A stretch of DNA of 64,000 nt from Bradyrhizobium sp. CCBAU 51765 (GCF_015291725.1 NZ_CP030038.1:3089001-3153000), one strand, 5' to 3'. Numbered from the stretch's first letter, positions 43,292 through 54,086 are shown. Translations and numbers: made by a program. Notes: a model not told the origin generated them from the sequence alone.

Positions 43292-43645
43292 GGCTTCCTT
43301 GACGGCGTGGTTCGCCGCCGGCACGCCGCAATAGATCGCCTGCTGAAGCAGGATTTCCTTGATGTCGTCAGGCGTGAAGCCACCCTCGGCGAGCGCGGCA
43401 CGCACGTGCAGGCGAAACTCGTCCCATTGCCCGAGCGCGACCATGGTGCCGATCACCAGCACGCGTCGCGTGCGCTCGTCGAAATGCGGTCGCGTCCAGA
43501 TCTCGCCCCAGGCGTAGCGCGTGATCATGTCCTGGAAGTCGGTGTTGAAGGCGTTGCGGTTCGCGATCGACTTGTCGACCCAGGCATTGCCGAGCACTTT
43601 CCGGCGCACGTTCATGCCGGCATCGCGGCGCTTCTGGTCGTCCAT
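43253..43645 (-). CDS. pcaC: 4-carboxymuconolactone decarboxylase
   Basis: Converts gamma-carboxymuconolactone to 3-oxoadipate enol-lactone in the protocatechuate branch. The 130-residue protein is normal in size. It has the CMD-domain pattern, RHNPHFDERTRR-like HFDERTRRVLVIGTMVALGQ, and the catalytic histidine and glutamate region EILLQQAIYCGVPAANHAVK. It lies downstream of pcaD on the same strand, but a repeat element separates them. Confidence 0.92.
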   Translation of the reverse strand: MDDQKRRDAGMNVRRKVLGNAWVDKSIANRNAFNTDFQDMITRYAWGEIWTRPHFDERTRRVLVIGTMVALGQWDEFRLHVRAALAEGGFTPDDIKEILLQQAIYCGVPAANHAVKEASAIVQELGLLKA

Positions 43646-43672
43646 GTGTTTCCTCCGAATGAGTCATTCCGG

Positions 43673-43761
43673 GGCGCCTCGAAGAGGCGAACCCGGAATC
43701 TCGGGGTTGCGAATGCCGATCGAGATTCCTGGTTCGATGCTGCGCATCGCCCCGGAATGAC
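43673..43761. repeat. Dispersed palindromic repeat, family A, copy 2
   Basis: Starts GTCATTCCGGGGCGCC and ends GCCCCGGAATGAC. It fills almost the whole gap between pcaD and pcaC. Confidence 0.85.
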
Positions 43762-43772
43762 GAAGGTCGTTG

Positions 43773-44555
43773 CTAACGCTGCGTCAAAAATCCCACCACA
43801 GCATCCGTGAATGCGTGCGGCTGCTCGACGTTGGAAATGTGGGCGGCGTCGATGATGGTCATGCTCGCGCCCGGAATGTTCGAGCGGATCAACTCGGCCG
43901 CCGAGATCGGCGTCGCCATGTCGTGGCGGCCGGCGATCACCAGCGTCGGGCTCTTGATCCTGGGCAGCAACTCGCGCTGGTCGAGTGTCGACAGCGCCTC
44001 GCAGCAGGCGAGATAGCCCTCGACAGGGGAGGCGAGCAGCATCGACTTCATCCTCGCCGTGATCTCAGGCTCGCGCTCGCGGAAATCTTGCGTCAGCCAG
44101 CCCGCGATCACGGCGTCGGCAACCGCCGCGATGCCGCCCTCCTTCACCGCCTTGATGCGGTTGCGCCAGTTTGTTGGATCGGGATAGTAGCAGGACGTGT
44201 TGGCAAGGATGAGCTTGGCCATGCGCTCCGGCGCGTTGGCGCCGAGCCATTGCCCGACCATGCCGCCCATCGACAGGCCGCACCAGTGCACCTTCTCGAT
44301 GTTGAGATCGTCGAGGATCGCCAGCACGTCGCGGCCGAAACGCTCCATCGAGTAAGGACCCGGGGGGACGTTGGACTTGCCATGGCCGCGGCGGTCGTAG
44401 CGGATGACGCGGAACACCTGCGTCAGCGCCTTCATCTGCGGCTCCCACATCTGAAGCGTGCAGCCCAGCGAGTTCGACAGCATCAAGGTGGGCCCGCCGT
44501 CGCGGCCCTCGACGGAGACGTTGAGCAGGCAACCGTCGGCATCGATCATGGGCAT
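43773..44555 (-). CDS. pcaD: 3-oxoadipate enol-lactonase
   Basis: Hydrolyses 3-oxoadipate enol-lactone to 3-oxoadipate. The 260-residue alpha/beta hydrolase has the nucleophile elbow WCGLSMGGMVGQ, the acid in LVIAGRHDMATPI and the catalytic histidine in DAAHISNVEQPHAF. NSLGCTLQMWEPQM is a PcaD landmark. ATG 44555 has GGAG 9 bases upstream. It starts 35 bases after pcaB, so pcaB-pcaD is an operon. Confidence 0.92.
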   Translation of the reverse strand: MPMIDADGCLLNVSVEGRDGGPTLMLSNSLGCTLQMWEPQMKALTQVFRVIRYDRRGHGKSNVPPGPYSMERFGRDVLAILDDLNIEKVHWCGLSMGGMVGQWLGANAPERMAKLILANTSCYYPDPTNWRNRIKAVKEGGIAAVADAVIAGWLTQDFREREPEITARMKSMLLASPVEGYLACCEALSTLDQRELLPRIKSPTLVIAGRHDMATPISAAELIRSNIPGASMTIIDAAHISNVEQPHAFTDAVVGFLTQR

Positions 44556-44590
44556 GCGGCGTCTCCGTCGTATTTGCGTATTTGCGGTTC

Positions 44591-45946
44591 TTATTCGAGG
44601 TCGAGGCTGTCGAGCAGCCGGTCGATCAGGGCTTGGGAGGCTCCTTGATAGGCCATCGGCTCGAACAATGCCGCAATTTTTTCCGGAGAAAGGTGCGCGT
44701 TGACCTGCGAATCGGCCGACAGCACCTCGCGCAGATGCTTCCTCTCGGCGACCGCGCGCTTGCTCGCGGCCTCGATCAGATGATGCGCATCGCTCTTGCC
44801 GATCTTTTCGGCCAGCGCGAAGGTGACCGCTTCGGCCATGATCAGCCCCTGCGTCGCATCGAGATTGCTGCGCATGCGCGCCGCATCGACCTCGAGGCCT
44901 TCGGCGATGTCGACGATAGCCGCAAGCGCGCCGGAGGTGACCAACATCAATTGCGGCAGCGTCGGCCACTCCGCGTGCCAGGGACCGGCGCTGCGCTCGT
45001 GGTCCTGCACCTGCGCGGCCAAGATCGTGGCGGCGAGCTGCGGGGCCATGGTGGCGGCGCCCAGCGCGCTCGCCGCGGCGACCGGGTTGCGCTTGTGCGG
45101 CATGGTCGAGGAGCCGCCGCGCCCCTCGCCGGCGGGCTCGAACGCCTCGGCGACGTCGGTCTGCATCATCAGCGAGACGTCGCGCGCGATCTTGCCGCAG
45201 CTGCCGGCCAGAATTGCGAGGCAGGATGCAGCCTCGGCGATGCGGTCGCGATGGGTGTGCCAGGGCGCCTCAGGCAGCGGCAGACCGAGCTCCTGCGCCA
45301 GCCGTTCTGAAACCGCGAGCCCCTTGTCGCCGAGCGCGGCGAGCGTGCCGGCGGCACCGCCGAATTGCAGCGCCAGGCCCTCGCGGCGGAGTCGCCGCAG
45401 GCGGCAGCGGGCGCGGGCAAGGCTTGCGGCATATTCGGCCGCCTTCAGCCCGAACGGCATCGGCAGCGCATGCTGCAGCCAGGTCCGCGCCACCATCGCG
45501 GTGTTGCGATGGCTGCGCGCCAGCGCGGCAAAGCCCTTGATGGCGCGGCTGAGGTCGACGTCCAATGCATCGATGCCGGCACGAAGCGTCAGAATCGTCG
45601 CGGTGTCGATGACGTCCTGGCTGGTCGCGCCCCAATGCACGTAGCGCGCGGCCTCCGCGTCGGTCTTGCCGACATGGGCGGTCAGCATCTTGACCAGGGG
45701 AATTGCGAGATTGCCCGATCGCGTCGCGGCCTCGGCCAGTGCGGCCATGTCGAAGGAATCGGCCTTGCACGCGGCCTCGATCGGGCCGATGGCGGATGCC
45801 GGAATCACAGCCGTGGCGGCCTCGGCGCGTGCCAAGGCTGCCTCGAAATCGAGCATGTTCTGCAGGGTAGACCGGTCGTCGCAGACCGCGCGCATGGCGG
45901 CGCTCGACAGCATCGGCGCGAGCAGGGGGGAGAGGGATGTGCTCAT
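44591..45946 (-). CDS. pcaB: 3-carboxy-cis,cis-muconate cycloisomerase
   Basis: 451 residues of the fumarase/aspartase superfamily, cytoplasmic. It carries the signature loop GSSTMPHKRNPVAAASAL at about residues 280-297 and the substrate motif VHWGATSQDVIDT. It cyclises 3-carboxymuconate to 4-carboxymuconolactone. First gene of the pcaB-pcaD-pcaC block. The protocatechuate dioxygenase genes pcaGH and the regulator pcaQ are not in the window. Confidence 0.93.
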   Translation of the reverse strand: MSTSLSPLLAPMLSSAAMRAVCDDRSTLQNMLDFEAALARAEAATAVIPASAIGPIEAACKADSFDMAALAEAATRSGNLAIPLVKMLTAHVGKTDAEAARYVHWGATSQDVIDTATILTLRAGIDALDVDLSRAIKGFAALARSHRNTAMVARTWLQHALPMPFGLKAAEYAASLARARCRLRRLRREGLALQFGGAAGTLAALGDKGLAVSERLAQELGLPLPEAPWHTHRDRIAEAASCLAILAGSCGKIARDVSLMMQTDVAEAFEPAGEGRGGSSTMPHKRNPVAAASALGAATMAPQLAATILAAQVQDHERSAGPWHAEWPTLPQLMLVTSGALAAIVDIAEGLEVDAARMRSNLDATQGLIMAEAVTFALAEKIGKSDAHHLIEAASKRAVAERKHLREVLSADSQVNAHLSPEKIAALFEPMAYQGASQALIDRLLDSLDLE

Positions 45947-46117
45947 CTTGCGCGCGACCTAATCATCATGGCCCGGCTGTGCCAATCCCCAACCGGCCCC
46001 ACACGTTTTTTTGCAGTTGCGAATATGCATTGCACGTGACCCGGCCCCGCCCTTTCCTTTGCCGCGCCGCTGCGTTACTTGATCAGCACTATAGTTGTCC
46101 GATCCGGGAGGCACCTC

Positions 46118-46564
46118 ATGGCCATGACGATGAACGGCGAAGTCCAGCTTGCGGCGCCGCGCGAGGCCGTGTGGGCCAAGCTCAACGACCCCGAGGTGCT
46201 GAAGGCCTGCATCCCCGGCTGCGAGGAGCTGGAGAAGACCGACGATGGCGGCTTCCGCGCAACGGCTAAAATGAAAGTCGGCCCGGTGTCGGCGCGCTTC
46301 AAGGGCAAGGTCACGCTGTCCGATCTCGACCCGCCGAATGGTTACAAGATCTCGGGTGAGGGCGAGGGCGGGGTGGCCGGATTCGCCAAGGGCGGCGCGG
46401 TGGTCAAGCTCGCGGAGAAGGACGGCGGCACGCTGCTCTCCTACGACGTCGAGGCGCAGATCGGCGGCAAGTTGGCGCAGCTCGGCCAGCGCCTCATCAA
46501 CGGCACCGCCAAGAAACTGGCCGACGAATTTTTCGCGAACTTCGCCAAGGCGGTACAAGGCTGA
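46118..46564 (+). CDS. coxG: CoxG family SRPBCC protein
   Basis: 148 residues of the START/SRPBCC fold of the CO dehydrogenase subunit G family: QLAAPREAVWAKLNDPEVLK, ACIPGCEELE, then the lipid-cavity region and LGQRLINGTAKKLADEFFAN. In Oligotropha CoxG is thought to help anchor CO dehydrogenase at the membrane. ATG 46118 has GGGAGG 7 bases upstream. It opens the cox-type cluster, divergent from pcaB. Confidence 0.88.
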   Translation: MAMTMNGEVQLAAPREAVWAKLNDPEVLKACIPGCEELEKTDDGGFRATAKMKVGPVSARFKGKVTLSDLDPPNGYKISGEGEGGVAGFAKGGAVVKLAEKDGGTLLSYDVEAQIGGKLAQLGQRLINGTAKKLADEFFANFAKAVQG

Positions 46565-46662
46565 CACCTATCGCTTTCGGCATGGCGCCTTGCGTTCCGG
46601 GCGATGTTGCCCCCGGGCATATTGGCCCATATGATGGGTTGGAATAATTATAAGAACCGCTT

Positions 46663-46677
46663 CGACGGGACCCGTCG
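46663..46677. promoter_or_regulatory. 15-base palindrome in the coxS leader
   Basis: CGACGGGACCCGTCG with 7-base arms around a single A, 21 bases before the coxS ATG. It could be an operator or a leader hairpin. coxG and coxS are separated by 134 bases, so coxS may have its own promoter. Confidence 0.35.
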
Positions 46678-46698
46678 GGGCGCTGATAGAGAGTGCTT

Positions 46699-47184
<486 letters not shown>

Positions 47185-47211
47185 CGCGCATCCCGCGATC
47201 AGGACATCCAG

Positions 47212-48018
47212 ATGTACGAATTCAAATATCATCGCCCTGGGACGGTTCGCCAGGCGGCCAACCTCCTGGTGAAGAACGAAGAAGCCAAGGTCATCGCCGG
47301 CGGCCACACGCTGATTCCCGTCATGAAGCAGCGCCTCGCAAGCCCTCCGCATCTGGTCGACCTCTCCCATATCGAGGGGCTCAATGCGATCGAGATGAAG
47401 GGCCGCTCGCTGGTGATCGGCGCCACCGCCAGGCATGCCGAGGTCGCGACCTCCGCCATCGTCGGTGAGGCGATCCCGGCGCTTGCGGATCTCGCCAGCC
47501 AGATCGGCGATCCGGCCGTGCGCCACAAGGGCACGATCGGCGGCTCGCTCGCCAACAACGATCCGACCGCCGACTACCCGGCCGCGGTGCTGGCGCTGGG
47601 TGCCACCATCGTCACCAATAAGCGCCGCCTGAAGGCCGAAGAGTTCTTCCAGGGCCTGTTCACCACGGCGCTCGAAGCCGATGAGATCATCACCAAGGTG
47701 ATGTTTCCGCTGCCGAAAAAGGCAGCCTACATCAAGTTCCGCAACCAGGCCTCTCGTTATGCGCTGGTCGGCGTGTTCGTGGCGCGGCGTCCTTCGGACG
47801 TGCGCGTTGCCGTCACCGGCGCCGGCTCCGAAGGCGTGTTCCGCGTCACCGCATTCGAGGAGGCCCTGAAGAAGCGCTTCGCCTCGAAGGCGCTGGAAGG
47901 CATCGCGGTGCCGGCGGAAGGTCTCAACAGCGATATCCACGGCAGCGCCGAATACCGCGCGCACCTCATCGGGGTGCTGACGCGGCGTGCCGTCGATGCC
48001 GCCAACGCCAAGGCGTGA
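47212..48018 (+). CDS. coxM: Xanthine/CO dehydrogenase family FAD-binding subunit
   Basis: 268 residues. The FAD-binding motifs [16 protein letters not shown] (residues about 27-42) and [17 protein letters not shown] (about 105-121) are those of CoxM. It carries electrons from the iron-sulfur subunit to the acceptor. It begins 27 bases after coxS, exactly where a large subunit gene would stand in coxS-coxL-coxM orders. Confidence 0.92.
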   Translation: MYEFKYHRPGTVRQAANLLVKNEEAKVIAGGHTLIPVMKQRLASPPHLVDLSHIEGLNAIEMKGRSLVIGATARHAEVATSAIVGEAIPALADLASQIGDPAVRHKGTIGGSLANNDPTADYPAAVLALGATIVTNKRRLKAEEFFQGLFTTALEADEIITKVMFPLPKKAAYIKFRNQASRYALVGVFVARRPSDVRVAVTGAGSEGVFRVTAFEEALKKRFASKALEGIAVPAEGLNSDIHGSAEYRAHLIGVLTRRAVDAANAKA

Positions 48019-48080
48019 GGTGACCTCACGCATCGGCCCCGAACATGTCCCGATGAGGGCGTAGTAAGACTGGCTTTCTC

Positions 48081-49004
<924 letters not shown>

Positions 49005-49011
49005 TCTTCCC

Positions 49012-49115
49012 GTCATTCCGGGGCGCGCGTAGCGCGAGCCCGGAATCCATCGGGCCGCAGAGTTGGTGGATGAATGGATTCCGGGCTCGCGCCAAGAGGC
49101 GCGCCCCGGAATGAC
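49012..49115. repeat. Dispersed palindromic repeat, family A, copy 3
   Basis: Starts GTCATTCCGGGGCGCG and ends GCCCCGGAATGAC. It lies between coxD and coxE, 8 bases after the coxD stop. Confidence 0.85.
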
Positions 49116-49133
49116 GACCGAGAGTGTGGACCC

Positions 49134-50336
49134 ATGGCCATCAACCACCTTGCCCCGGAGCAAACCGAGCAGTTCGCCGACAACATCGTCGGCTTTGCCC
49201 GCGCGCTGCGCGCCGCCGGCATTCCCGTGGGGCCGGGTGCGGTGATCGATGCCATGAATGCGCTCGAAGTGATTGACATCGGCAACCGCGCCGACGTCTT
49301 CACGACGCTGGAGGCGATCTTCGTCAAGCGCCACGAGCATGCGCTGATCTTCAAGCAGGCCTTCAACCTGTTCTTCCGCGCCTCGGAGGAATGGAAGCAC
49401 ATGCTGGATTCGGTGCCGCTGCCGGAGCAGGCCAAGAAGAAGCCGCAGGCGGGTGCGCGCCGCGTGCAGGAGGCGATGTCGCAGCCGCGGATGACCGAGA
49501 CGCCGCAGCACCAGGAGCAGGATCTGCGCCTGTCCGTCTCCGACAAGGAGATCCTTCAGAAGAAGGATTTCGCGCAGATGAGCGCGGCCGAGATCACCGA
49601 GGCGCTCCGCGCCATCGAGCGGATGCACCTGCCGCAGGCGGAGCTTCTGACGCGCCGGCGCCAGCCCGACGCCCGGGGCCTGCGGCTCGACCTGCGCCGC
49701 ACGCTCCGCGCATCGCTCCGCACCGGCGGCGACATCATCGACATCCATCGCCTCGGGCGGATCCAGAAGCCGGCGCCGATCGTCGCGCTGCTCGATATCT
49801 CGGGCTCGATGAGCGAGTATACCCGCCTGTTCCTGCACTTCCTCCACGCCATCACCGACGCGCGCAAGCGCGTCTCGGTGTTCCTGTTCGGCACCCGTCT
49901 GACCAACGTCAGCCGCGCGCTGCGCCAGCGCGACCCCGACGAGGCGCTGGCGAGCTGCTCGGCCTCGGTCGAGGACTGGGCCGGCGGCACCCGGATCTCG
50001 GCCTCGCTGCACAACTTCAACAAATTGTGGGCGCGGCGCGTGCTGAGCCAGGGCGCCATCGTGCTGCTGATCTCCGACGGGCTGGAACGGGAGGCCGATT
50101 CCAAGCTGGCCTTCGAGATGGACCGGCTGCACCGGTCCTGCCGGCGGCTGATCTGGCTCAACCCGCTGTTGCGGTTTGGCGGTTTCGAGGCCAAGGCGCA
50201 GGGCATCAAAATGATGCTTCCCCACGTTGACGAATTCCGCCCGGTACATAATTTGAGTTCGATCCAGGAGCTGATCACGACGCTCTCCCAGCCGCTGCCG
50301 CCGCATCACCGCAGCCTGATCCGCTCCGCAGCTTGA
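49134..50336 (+). CDS. coxE: CoxE family VWA domain protein
   Basis: 400 residues. The C-terminal von Willebrand A domain has the metal-ion adhesion site DISGSMS at about residue 220 and LLISDGLEREADS. The N-terminal helical region is the VWA_CoxE type. It partners CoxD in assembling the molybdenum enzyme's active site. ATG 49134 follows a GTGGA-type site; the upstream frame runs into the repeat element. Confidence 0.9.
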   Translation: MAINHLAPEQTEQFADNIVGFARALRAAGIPVGPGAVIDAMNALEVIDIGNRADVFTTLEAIFVKRHEHALIFKQAFNLFFRASEEWKHMLDSVPLPEQAKKKPQAGARRVQEAMSQPRMTETPQHQEQDLRLSVSDKEILQKKDFAQMSAAEITEALRAIERMHLPQAELLTRRRQPDARGLRLDLRRTLRASLRTGGDIIDIHRLGRIQKPAPIVALLDISGSMSEYTRLFLHFLHAITDARKRVSVFLFGTRLTNVSRALRQRDPDEALASCSASVEDWAGGTRISASLHNFNKLWARRVLSQGAIVLLISDGLEREADSKLAFEMDRLHRSCRRLIWLNPLLRFGGFEAKAQGIKMMLPHVDEFRPVHNLSSIQELITTLSQPLPPHHRSLIRSAA

Positions 50337-50345
50337 GAGGCACCC

Positions 50346-50669
50346 ATGCTCGATCGCGACGAGGATATCCTGAAGGCGGCGGAGGACTGGCAGAAGGCCG
50401 GCCGTGGCGTCGCGCTCGCCACCGTTGTGGAGACCTGGGGTTCGGCGCCGCGCCCGGCGGGCTCGAGCCTCGTCATCAACGACGAGGGGACCTTCCTGGG
50501 CTCGGTCTCAGGCGGCTGCGTCGAGGGCGCCGTGGTGACCGAGGCCATGGACGTGATCCAGAGCGGCAAACCGAGGATGCTGGAGTTCGGCGTGGCCGAC
50601 GAGACCGCCTGGAATGTCGGGCTGTCCTGCGGCGGCACCATCCGCGTCTTCGTCGAGAAGGTCGGTTAG
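50346..50669 (+). CDS. XdhC/CoxI family protein, N-terminal domain only
   Basis: 107 residues equal to the XdhC_CoxI domain: WGSAPRPAGSSLVIN, then LGSVSGGCVEGAVV with its cysteine, and LEFGVADETAWNVGLSCGG. XdhC-type proteins insert the sulfurated molybdenum cofactor. Usual members carry this domain and a Rossmann domain in one chain; here the Rossmann part is the next gene, 2 bases on. Confidence 0.9.
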   Translation: MLDRDEDILKAAEDWQKAGRGVALATVVETWGSAPRPAGSSLVINDEGTFLGSVSGGCVEGAVVTEAMDVIQSGKPRMLEFGVADETAWNVGLSCGGTIRVFVEKVG

Positions 50670-50671
50670 TC

Positions 50672-51373
50672 GTGAAGCTCGCAATCCTGCACGAACTCAA
50701 TGCCGAGCGCGCCGCGCGCCGGCCGGTGATCCTGGTGACCGACACCGAGAGCGGCGAGCAGCGGCTGGTGAAGGCGAAGGATTTTGCGAGGGATCCGCTG
50801 CGCACCGAGCTGGAGAAGCAGCTCCGCATGGGCAAGAGCGCCAGTGTCGAGGCCGGCGGCAAGAAGCTGTTCCTCAACGTCTACGCGCCGACGGCAAAGC
50901 TCGTCATCGTCGGCGCGGTCCATATCAGCCAGGCGCTGGCGCCGCTGGCGCGCTCGCTCGGCTACGACGTGACTGTGGTCGATCCCCGCACGGCCTTTGC
51001 AAGCCCGGAGCGCTTCCCGGACATTCCGCTCATCGCCGAATGGCCGGACACCGCGCTGCCGCCGCTCAACGTCGATGCCTATACGGCGTTTGTCGCTGTG
51101 ACGCACGATCCGAAGATCGACGACCCCGCGCTGCTGCACGCCTTCGAGCGCAACTGCTTCTACATCGGCGCGCTCGGCTCGCGAAAGACCCATGCCAAGC
51201 GTGCCGACCGGTTGCGGGCGCAGGGCGCCAGGGAAAGCGACATCGCGCGCATCCACGCGCCGATTGGCCTTCCGATCGGCGCGGTCTCTCCATCCGAGAT
51301 CGCGGTGGCGATCATGGCCGAGATCACGGCCGCGCTTCGGCTGCCTCCAAAGGAAAAAGAAGAAGCGGCATGA
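50672..51373 (+). CDS. XdhC family protein, C-terminal Rossmann domain
   Basis: 233 residues from a GTG start. The Rossmann part begins KLVIVGAVHISQALAPLARS and continues to YIGALGSRKTHAKRADRL and the IGLPIGAVSPSEIAVAIMAE segment, characteristic of XdhC_C. An N-terminal 75-residue piece is variable. Together with the preceding 107-residue protein it makes one split XdhC. Its stop overlaps the next start (ATGA). Confidence 0.9.
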   Translation: MKLAILHELNAERAARRPVILVTDTESGEQRLVKAKDFARDPLRTELEKQLRMGKSASVEAGGKKLFLNVYAPTAKLVIVGAVHISQALAPLARSLGYDVTVVDPRTAFASPERFPDIPLIAEWPDTALPPLNVDAYTAFVAVTHDPKIDDPALLHAFERNCFYIGALGSRKTHAKRADRLRAQGARESDIARIHAPIGLPIGAVSPSEIAVAIMAEITAALRLPPKEKEEAA

Positions 51374-52974
51374 AATTCGGACCAGCGAGCCCGAGGGATG
51401 CGATTGGCGGGGTGACCGTCCACACCCTGCGCCAGGGGCCGCTGGTGCTGAAGAAAGGCACGACGATCGGCGCCGCCGAGGTCGAGGCGCTGGAGCGTGC
51501 CGGCATCAAGGACATCGTCGTGGTGCGGATGGAGGCCGGTGACGTCTCCGAGGACGTCGCGGCTGCCAGCATCGCGCTCGCCGTCGGCGGCGAGGGTATT
51601 CATGTCGAACGCGCCTTCACCGGGCGCGCCAATCTGTTCGCCGCGCGCCCGGGCGTGCTGGTGATCGACCGCGCTGCGGTCGACCGCATCAACAATGTCG
51701 ACGAGGCCATCACCTTCGCCACGCTCACCGCCTACAAGCCGGTGGTCGAGGGCGAGATGGTCGGTACCGTCAAGATCATCCCGTTCGGCGTCGATGGCGC
51801 GTTGCGCGATGCGGCGGTGAAGGCGGCCGGCAAGGACGTGCTGAAGGTCGCGCCTTACGTCATCAAGCGCGTCGGCGTCGTCTCGACGCTGCTGCCGGGC
51901 CTGTCCTCCAAGGTGATCGACAAGACCCTGCGCGTCACCGCCGAGCGGCTCGCGCCGGCCGGCGCCAGCATCATTGCCGAACGGCGTGTCCCGCATGAGG
52001 AGCAAGCGCTATCGGCCGCGATCAAGGAAGTGCTGGGCCTCGGTGCCGAGCTCGTGATCGTGTTCGGCGCCTCTGCGATCGCCGATCGCCGCGACGTGAT
52101 CCCCGCGGCGGTTACCGGCATCGGCGGCGAGATCGAGCATTTCGGCATGCCGGTCGATCCCGGCAATCTGTTGCTGATCGCCCGCGCCGGCGGCGTCCCG
52201 GTGCTGGGCGCGCCGGGTTGTGCGCGCTCGCCGGTCGAGAACGGTTTCGACTGGGTCTTGATGCGGCTCCTCGCCGGCATCAAGGTGACGCGGTCCGAGC
52301 TGATGGGCATGGGCGTCGGCGGTCTCCTGATGGAGATCGTGACGCGGCCGCAGCCGCGCACACAGCCGGAGACGGAGGGCAACAGCCAGGTCGCGGCCAT
52401 CGTGCTCGCGGCGGGCCGTTCGACCCGCATGGGCGGCCCGAACAAGCTGCTCGCCGAGCTCGACGGCAAGAAGCTGGTGCGCCTTGCGACCGAGCAGGCA
52501 CTGGCCTCGAAGGCGTCAGAGGTGATCGTCGTCACGGGGCATCAGGCCGAGCTGATCGAGCAGGCCCTGCAAGGCCTGAACGTGAAATTCGTCCGCAATC
52601 CGGATTTCGCCGGCGGCATCGCCAGTTCGGTCAAGGCGGGCATCGCGGCCGTGTCGGAGACCTGCAGCGGCGCCGTGGTGTGCCTCGGCGACATGCCGCT
52701 GATCGATGCCGGCCTGATCGACCGTCTCATCGACAGCTTTGCACCCGACCGCGGCAATCTCATCGTCGTTCCCGTCAGCGAAGGCCGCCGCGGCAATCCC
52801 GTGCTGTGGTCGCGTCGCTTCTTCAAGGAGCTGATGACGCTCGACGGCGACGTCGGCGCGCGGCATCTGATCGCCAAGCACACCGAGGCGGTGGCCGAAG
52901 TGCCCGTCGACGGCGAGAGCGCCTTCCTGGACATCGACACGCCGCAGGCATTGGAAGCGGCAAGGCGGAGCTAG
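51370..52974 (+). CDS. MoeA-like domain fused to a MobA/MocA-like nucleotidyltransferase
   Basis: 534 residues. The N-terminal 340 residues are a molybdopterin-binding/MoeA-like (MoCF_biosynth) domain: GVVSTLLPGLSSKVIDKTLR, ELVIVFGASAIADRRDVIP, and a conserved GAPGCARSPVENGFDW. Residues about 345-534 are an NTP_transf_3 domain: AAIVLAAGRSTRMGGPNKLL and VVCLGDMPLIDAG, like MocA/MobA (CTP or GTP transfer to molybdopterin). The fusion fits cofactor handling for the Mo enzyme. The shared ATGA shows coupling to XdhC. It ends the cluster. Confidence 0.9.
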   Translation: MKFGPASPRDAIGGVTVHTLRQGPLVLKKGTTIGAAEVEALERAGIKDIVVVRMEAGDVSEDVAAASIALAVGGEGIHVERAFTGRANLFAARPGVLVIDRAAVDRINNVDEAITFATLTAYKPVVEGEMVGTVKIIPFGVDGALRDAAVKAAGKDVLKVAPYVIKRVGVVSTLLPGLSSKVIDKTLRVTAERLAPAGASIIAERRVPHEEQALSAAIKEVLGLGAELVIVFGASAIADRRDVIPAAVTGIGGEIEHFGMPVDPGNLLLIARAGGVPVLGAPGCARSPVENGFDWVLMRLLAGIKVTRSELMGMGVGGLLMEIVTRPQPRTQPETEGNSQVAAIVLAAGRSTRMGGPNKLLAELDGKKLVRLATEQALASKASEVIVVTGHQAELIEQALQGLNVKFVRNPDFAGGIASSVKAGIAAVSETCSGAVVCLGDMPLIDAGLIDRLIDSFAPDRGNLIVVPVSEGRRGNPVLWSRRFFKELMTLDGDVGARHLIAKHTEAVAEVPVDGESAFLDIDTPQALEAARRS

Positions 52975-52991
52975 TCCACCCTGCAAGGTTA

Positions 52992-53783
52992 CTAAAGGCC
53001 GCCGACCGTCTTGAGGACCAGCTTTGGAGCTGATCCCGAAAGGTCGTGGACCAGCGTTGCCGACATGGCATCGCTTTCGCAGATGAAAGCGTTGCTGAGC
53101 GCATAGGTTCGGCCGGATAGCGTGAAGGCCAGCTTGATGCCGCCGCAGATGCGGTCTGTGTCATTTTGCTGCGAGGGGCGGACTTCCCGGAATAGGTCGT
53201 AGAGGTTTGTTCCGACCACCAGCGGTACTTTCTCGCAGACGTCGCAGCCGCTTGGAAGTTGCTTGGTCAGCTCAGCCACATCGTTGGGGGCGCTCAGAAA
53301 CGTCTCCGAGAGCAGGATCGTCGGTGAAAGCCTGAACAGGCGTGTCTGCAGCAGGCGGATGTCCGGTGCGAGCTTGAGCTCCTTGGTCCTTTTGATGTGC
53401 TCGCCGATTCGTTGGACCAGAGCCCGGTCCTGAATTTCCTCGAGCCTGACTTCGTTGACGGCGTCCGCCGGAGCCAGGACGGCGATCATGGAAGCGCCCT
53501 TCGGCGGTTGGGTTGCGACCTGCAGCCTTGTGCTTGTCGCAATGCCGTTCTGGAATTCCTCGTTCTTGTTCGAGAACCTTTCTTTCGGCTGGGCCGTGCT
53601 CTTCCAGCCCTTGGCGATCACCGTCACCTGCGCGTCCTTCGGGATCGTCCCGTACACGCAGACGGAAGAACGTCCCCGACTCGGACAGGCATAGGCGTCG
53701 CGAAAGAAGCCGCTTTGTTGGTCGGCGAAACAGGCATCTGCCGCCGACAGCATGGCGAGTATGACGAGTGACAAGGACCTCAT
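52992..53783 (-). CDS. Secreted protein of unknown function
   Basis: 263 residues. A Sec signal peptide (1-20, MRSLSLVILAMLSAADACFA) precedes a soluble domain with several cysteines (CPSRGRSSVCVYG, CDVCEKVP, CGGIK and FICESDAM). No domain is recognised. A GGAGGAG site lies about 11 bases before the ATG. It is convergent with the molybdenum cluster, 17 bases from its end. Confidence 0.6.
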   Translation of the reverse strand: MRSLSLVILAMLSAADACFADQQSGFFRDAYACPSRGRSSVCVYGTIPKDAQVTVIAKGWKSTAQPKERFSNKNEEFQNGIATSTRLQVATQPPKGASMIAVLAPADAVNEVRLEEIQDRALVQRIGEHIKRTKELKLAPDIRLLQTRLFRLSPTILLSETFLSAPNDVAELTKQLPSGCDVCEKVPLVVGTNLYDLFREVRPSQQNDTDRICGGIKLAFTLSGRTYALSNAFICESDAMSATLVHDLSGSAPKLVLKTVGGL

Positions 53784-54086
53784 GCGATCAGGCTTCTCCT
53801 CCCGGGCCACAGCGGCGAGCCTACCTGGGCGGCCGCAATGATGCCAGAGGGGCCGGGCATGCGATGTCTTCGGCAGGTCGCATCCCCCTATCGAGAGGGG
53901 CGCCGCAGCGAGCGGCGTAGGTCCGCCGCCATGGTCCGTCGCAGCTCTACGTGTCGGCGGACAAGTCGCAACTCTCCCGAAGCGACGGCTTGTTCGACCA
54001 CGTAGCTTTTCAACCACCCGTTCACCATCTGGAAACGACCGCGGCTTAGAGTCAGCCGCACCTGCCTTGGGGGGAGGGGTTTTTCC
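53784..54086. other. Intergenic region between two divergent secreted-protein genes
   Basis: 303 bases that should hold the two divergent promoters. A minus-strand frame at 53888-54151 overlaps the DUF4189 gene start and is treated as a shadow. No operator-like palindrome or terminator was found. Confidence 0.5.
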
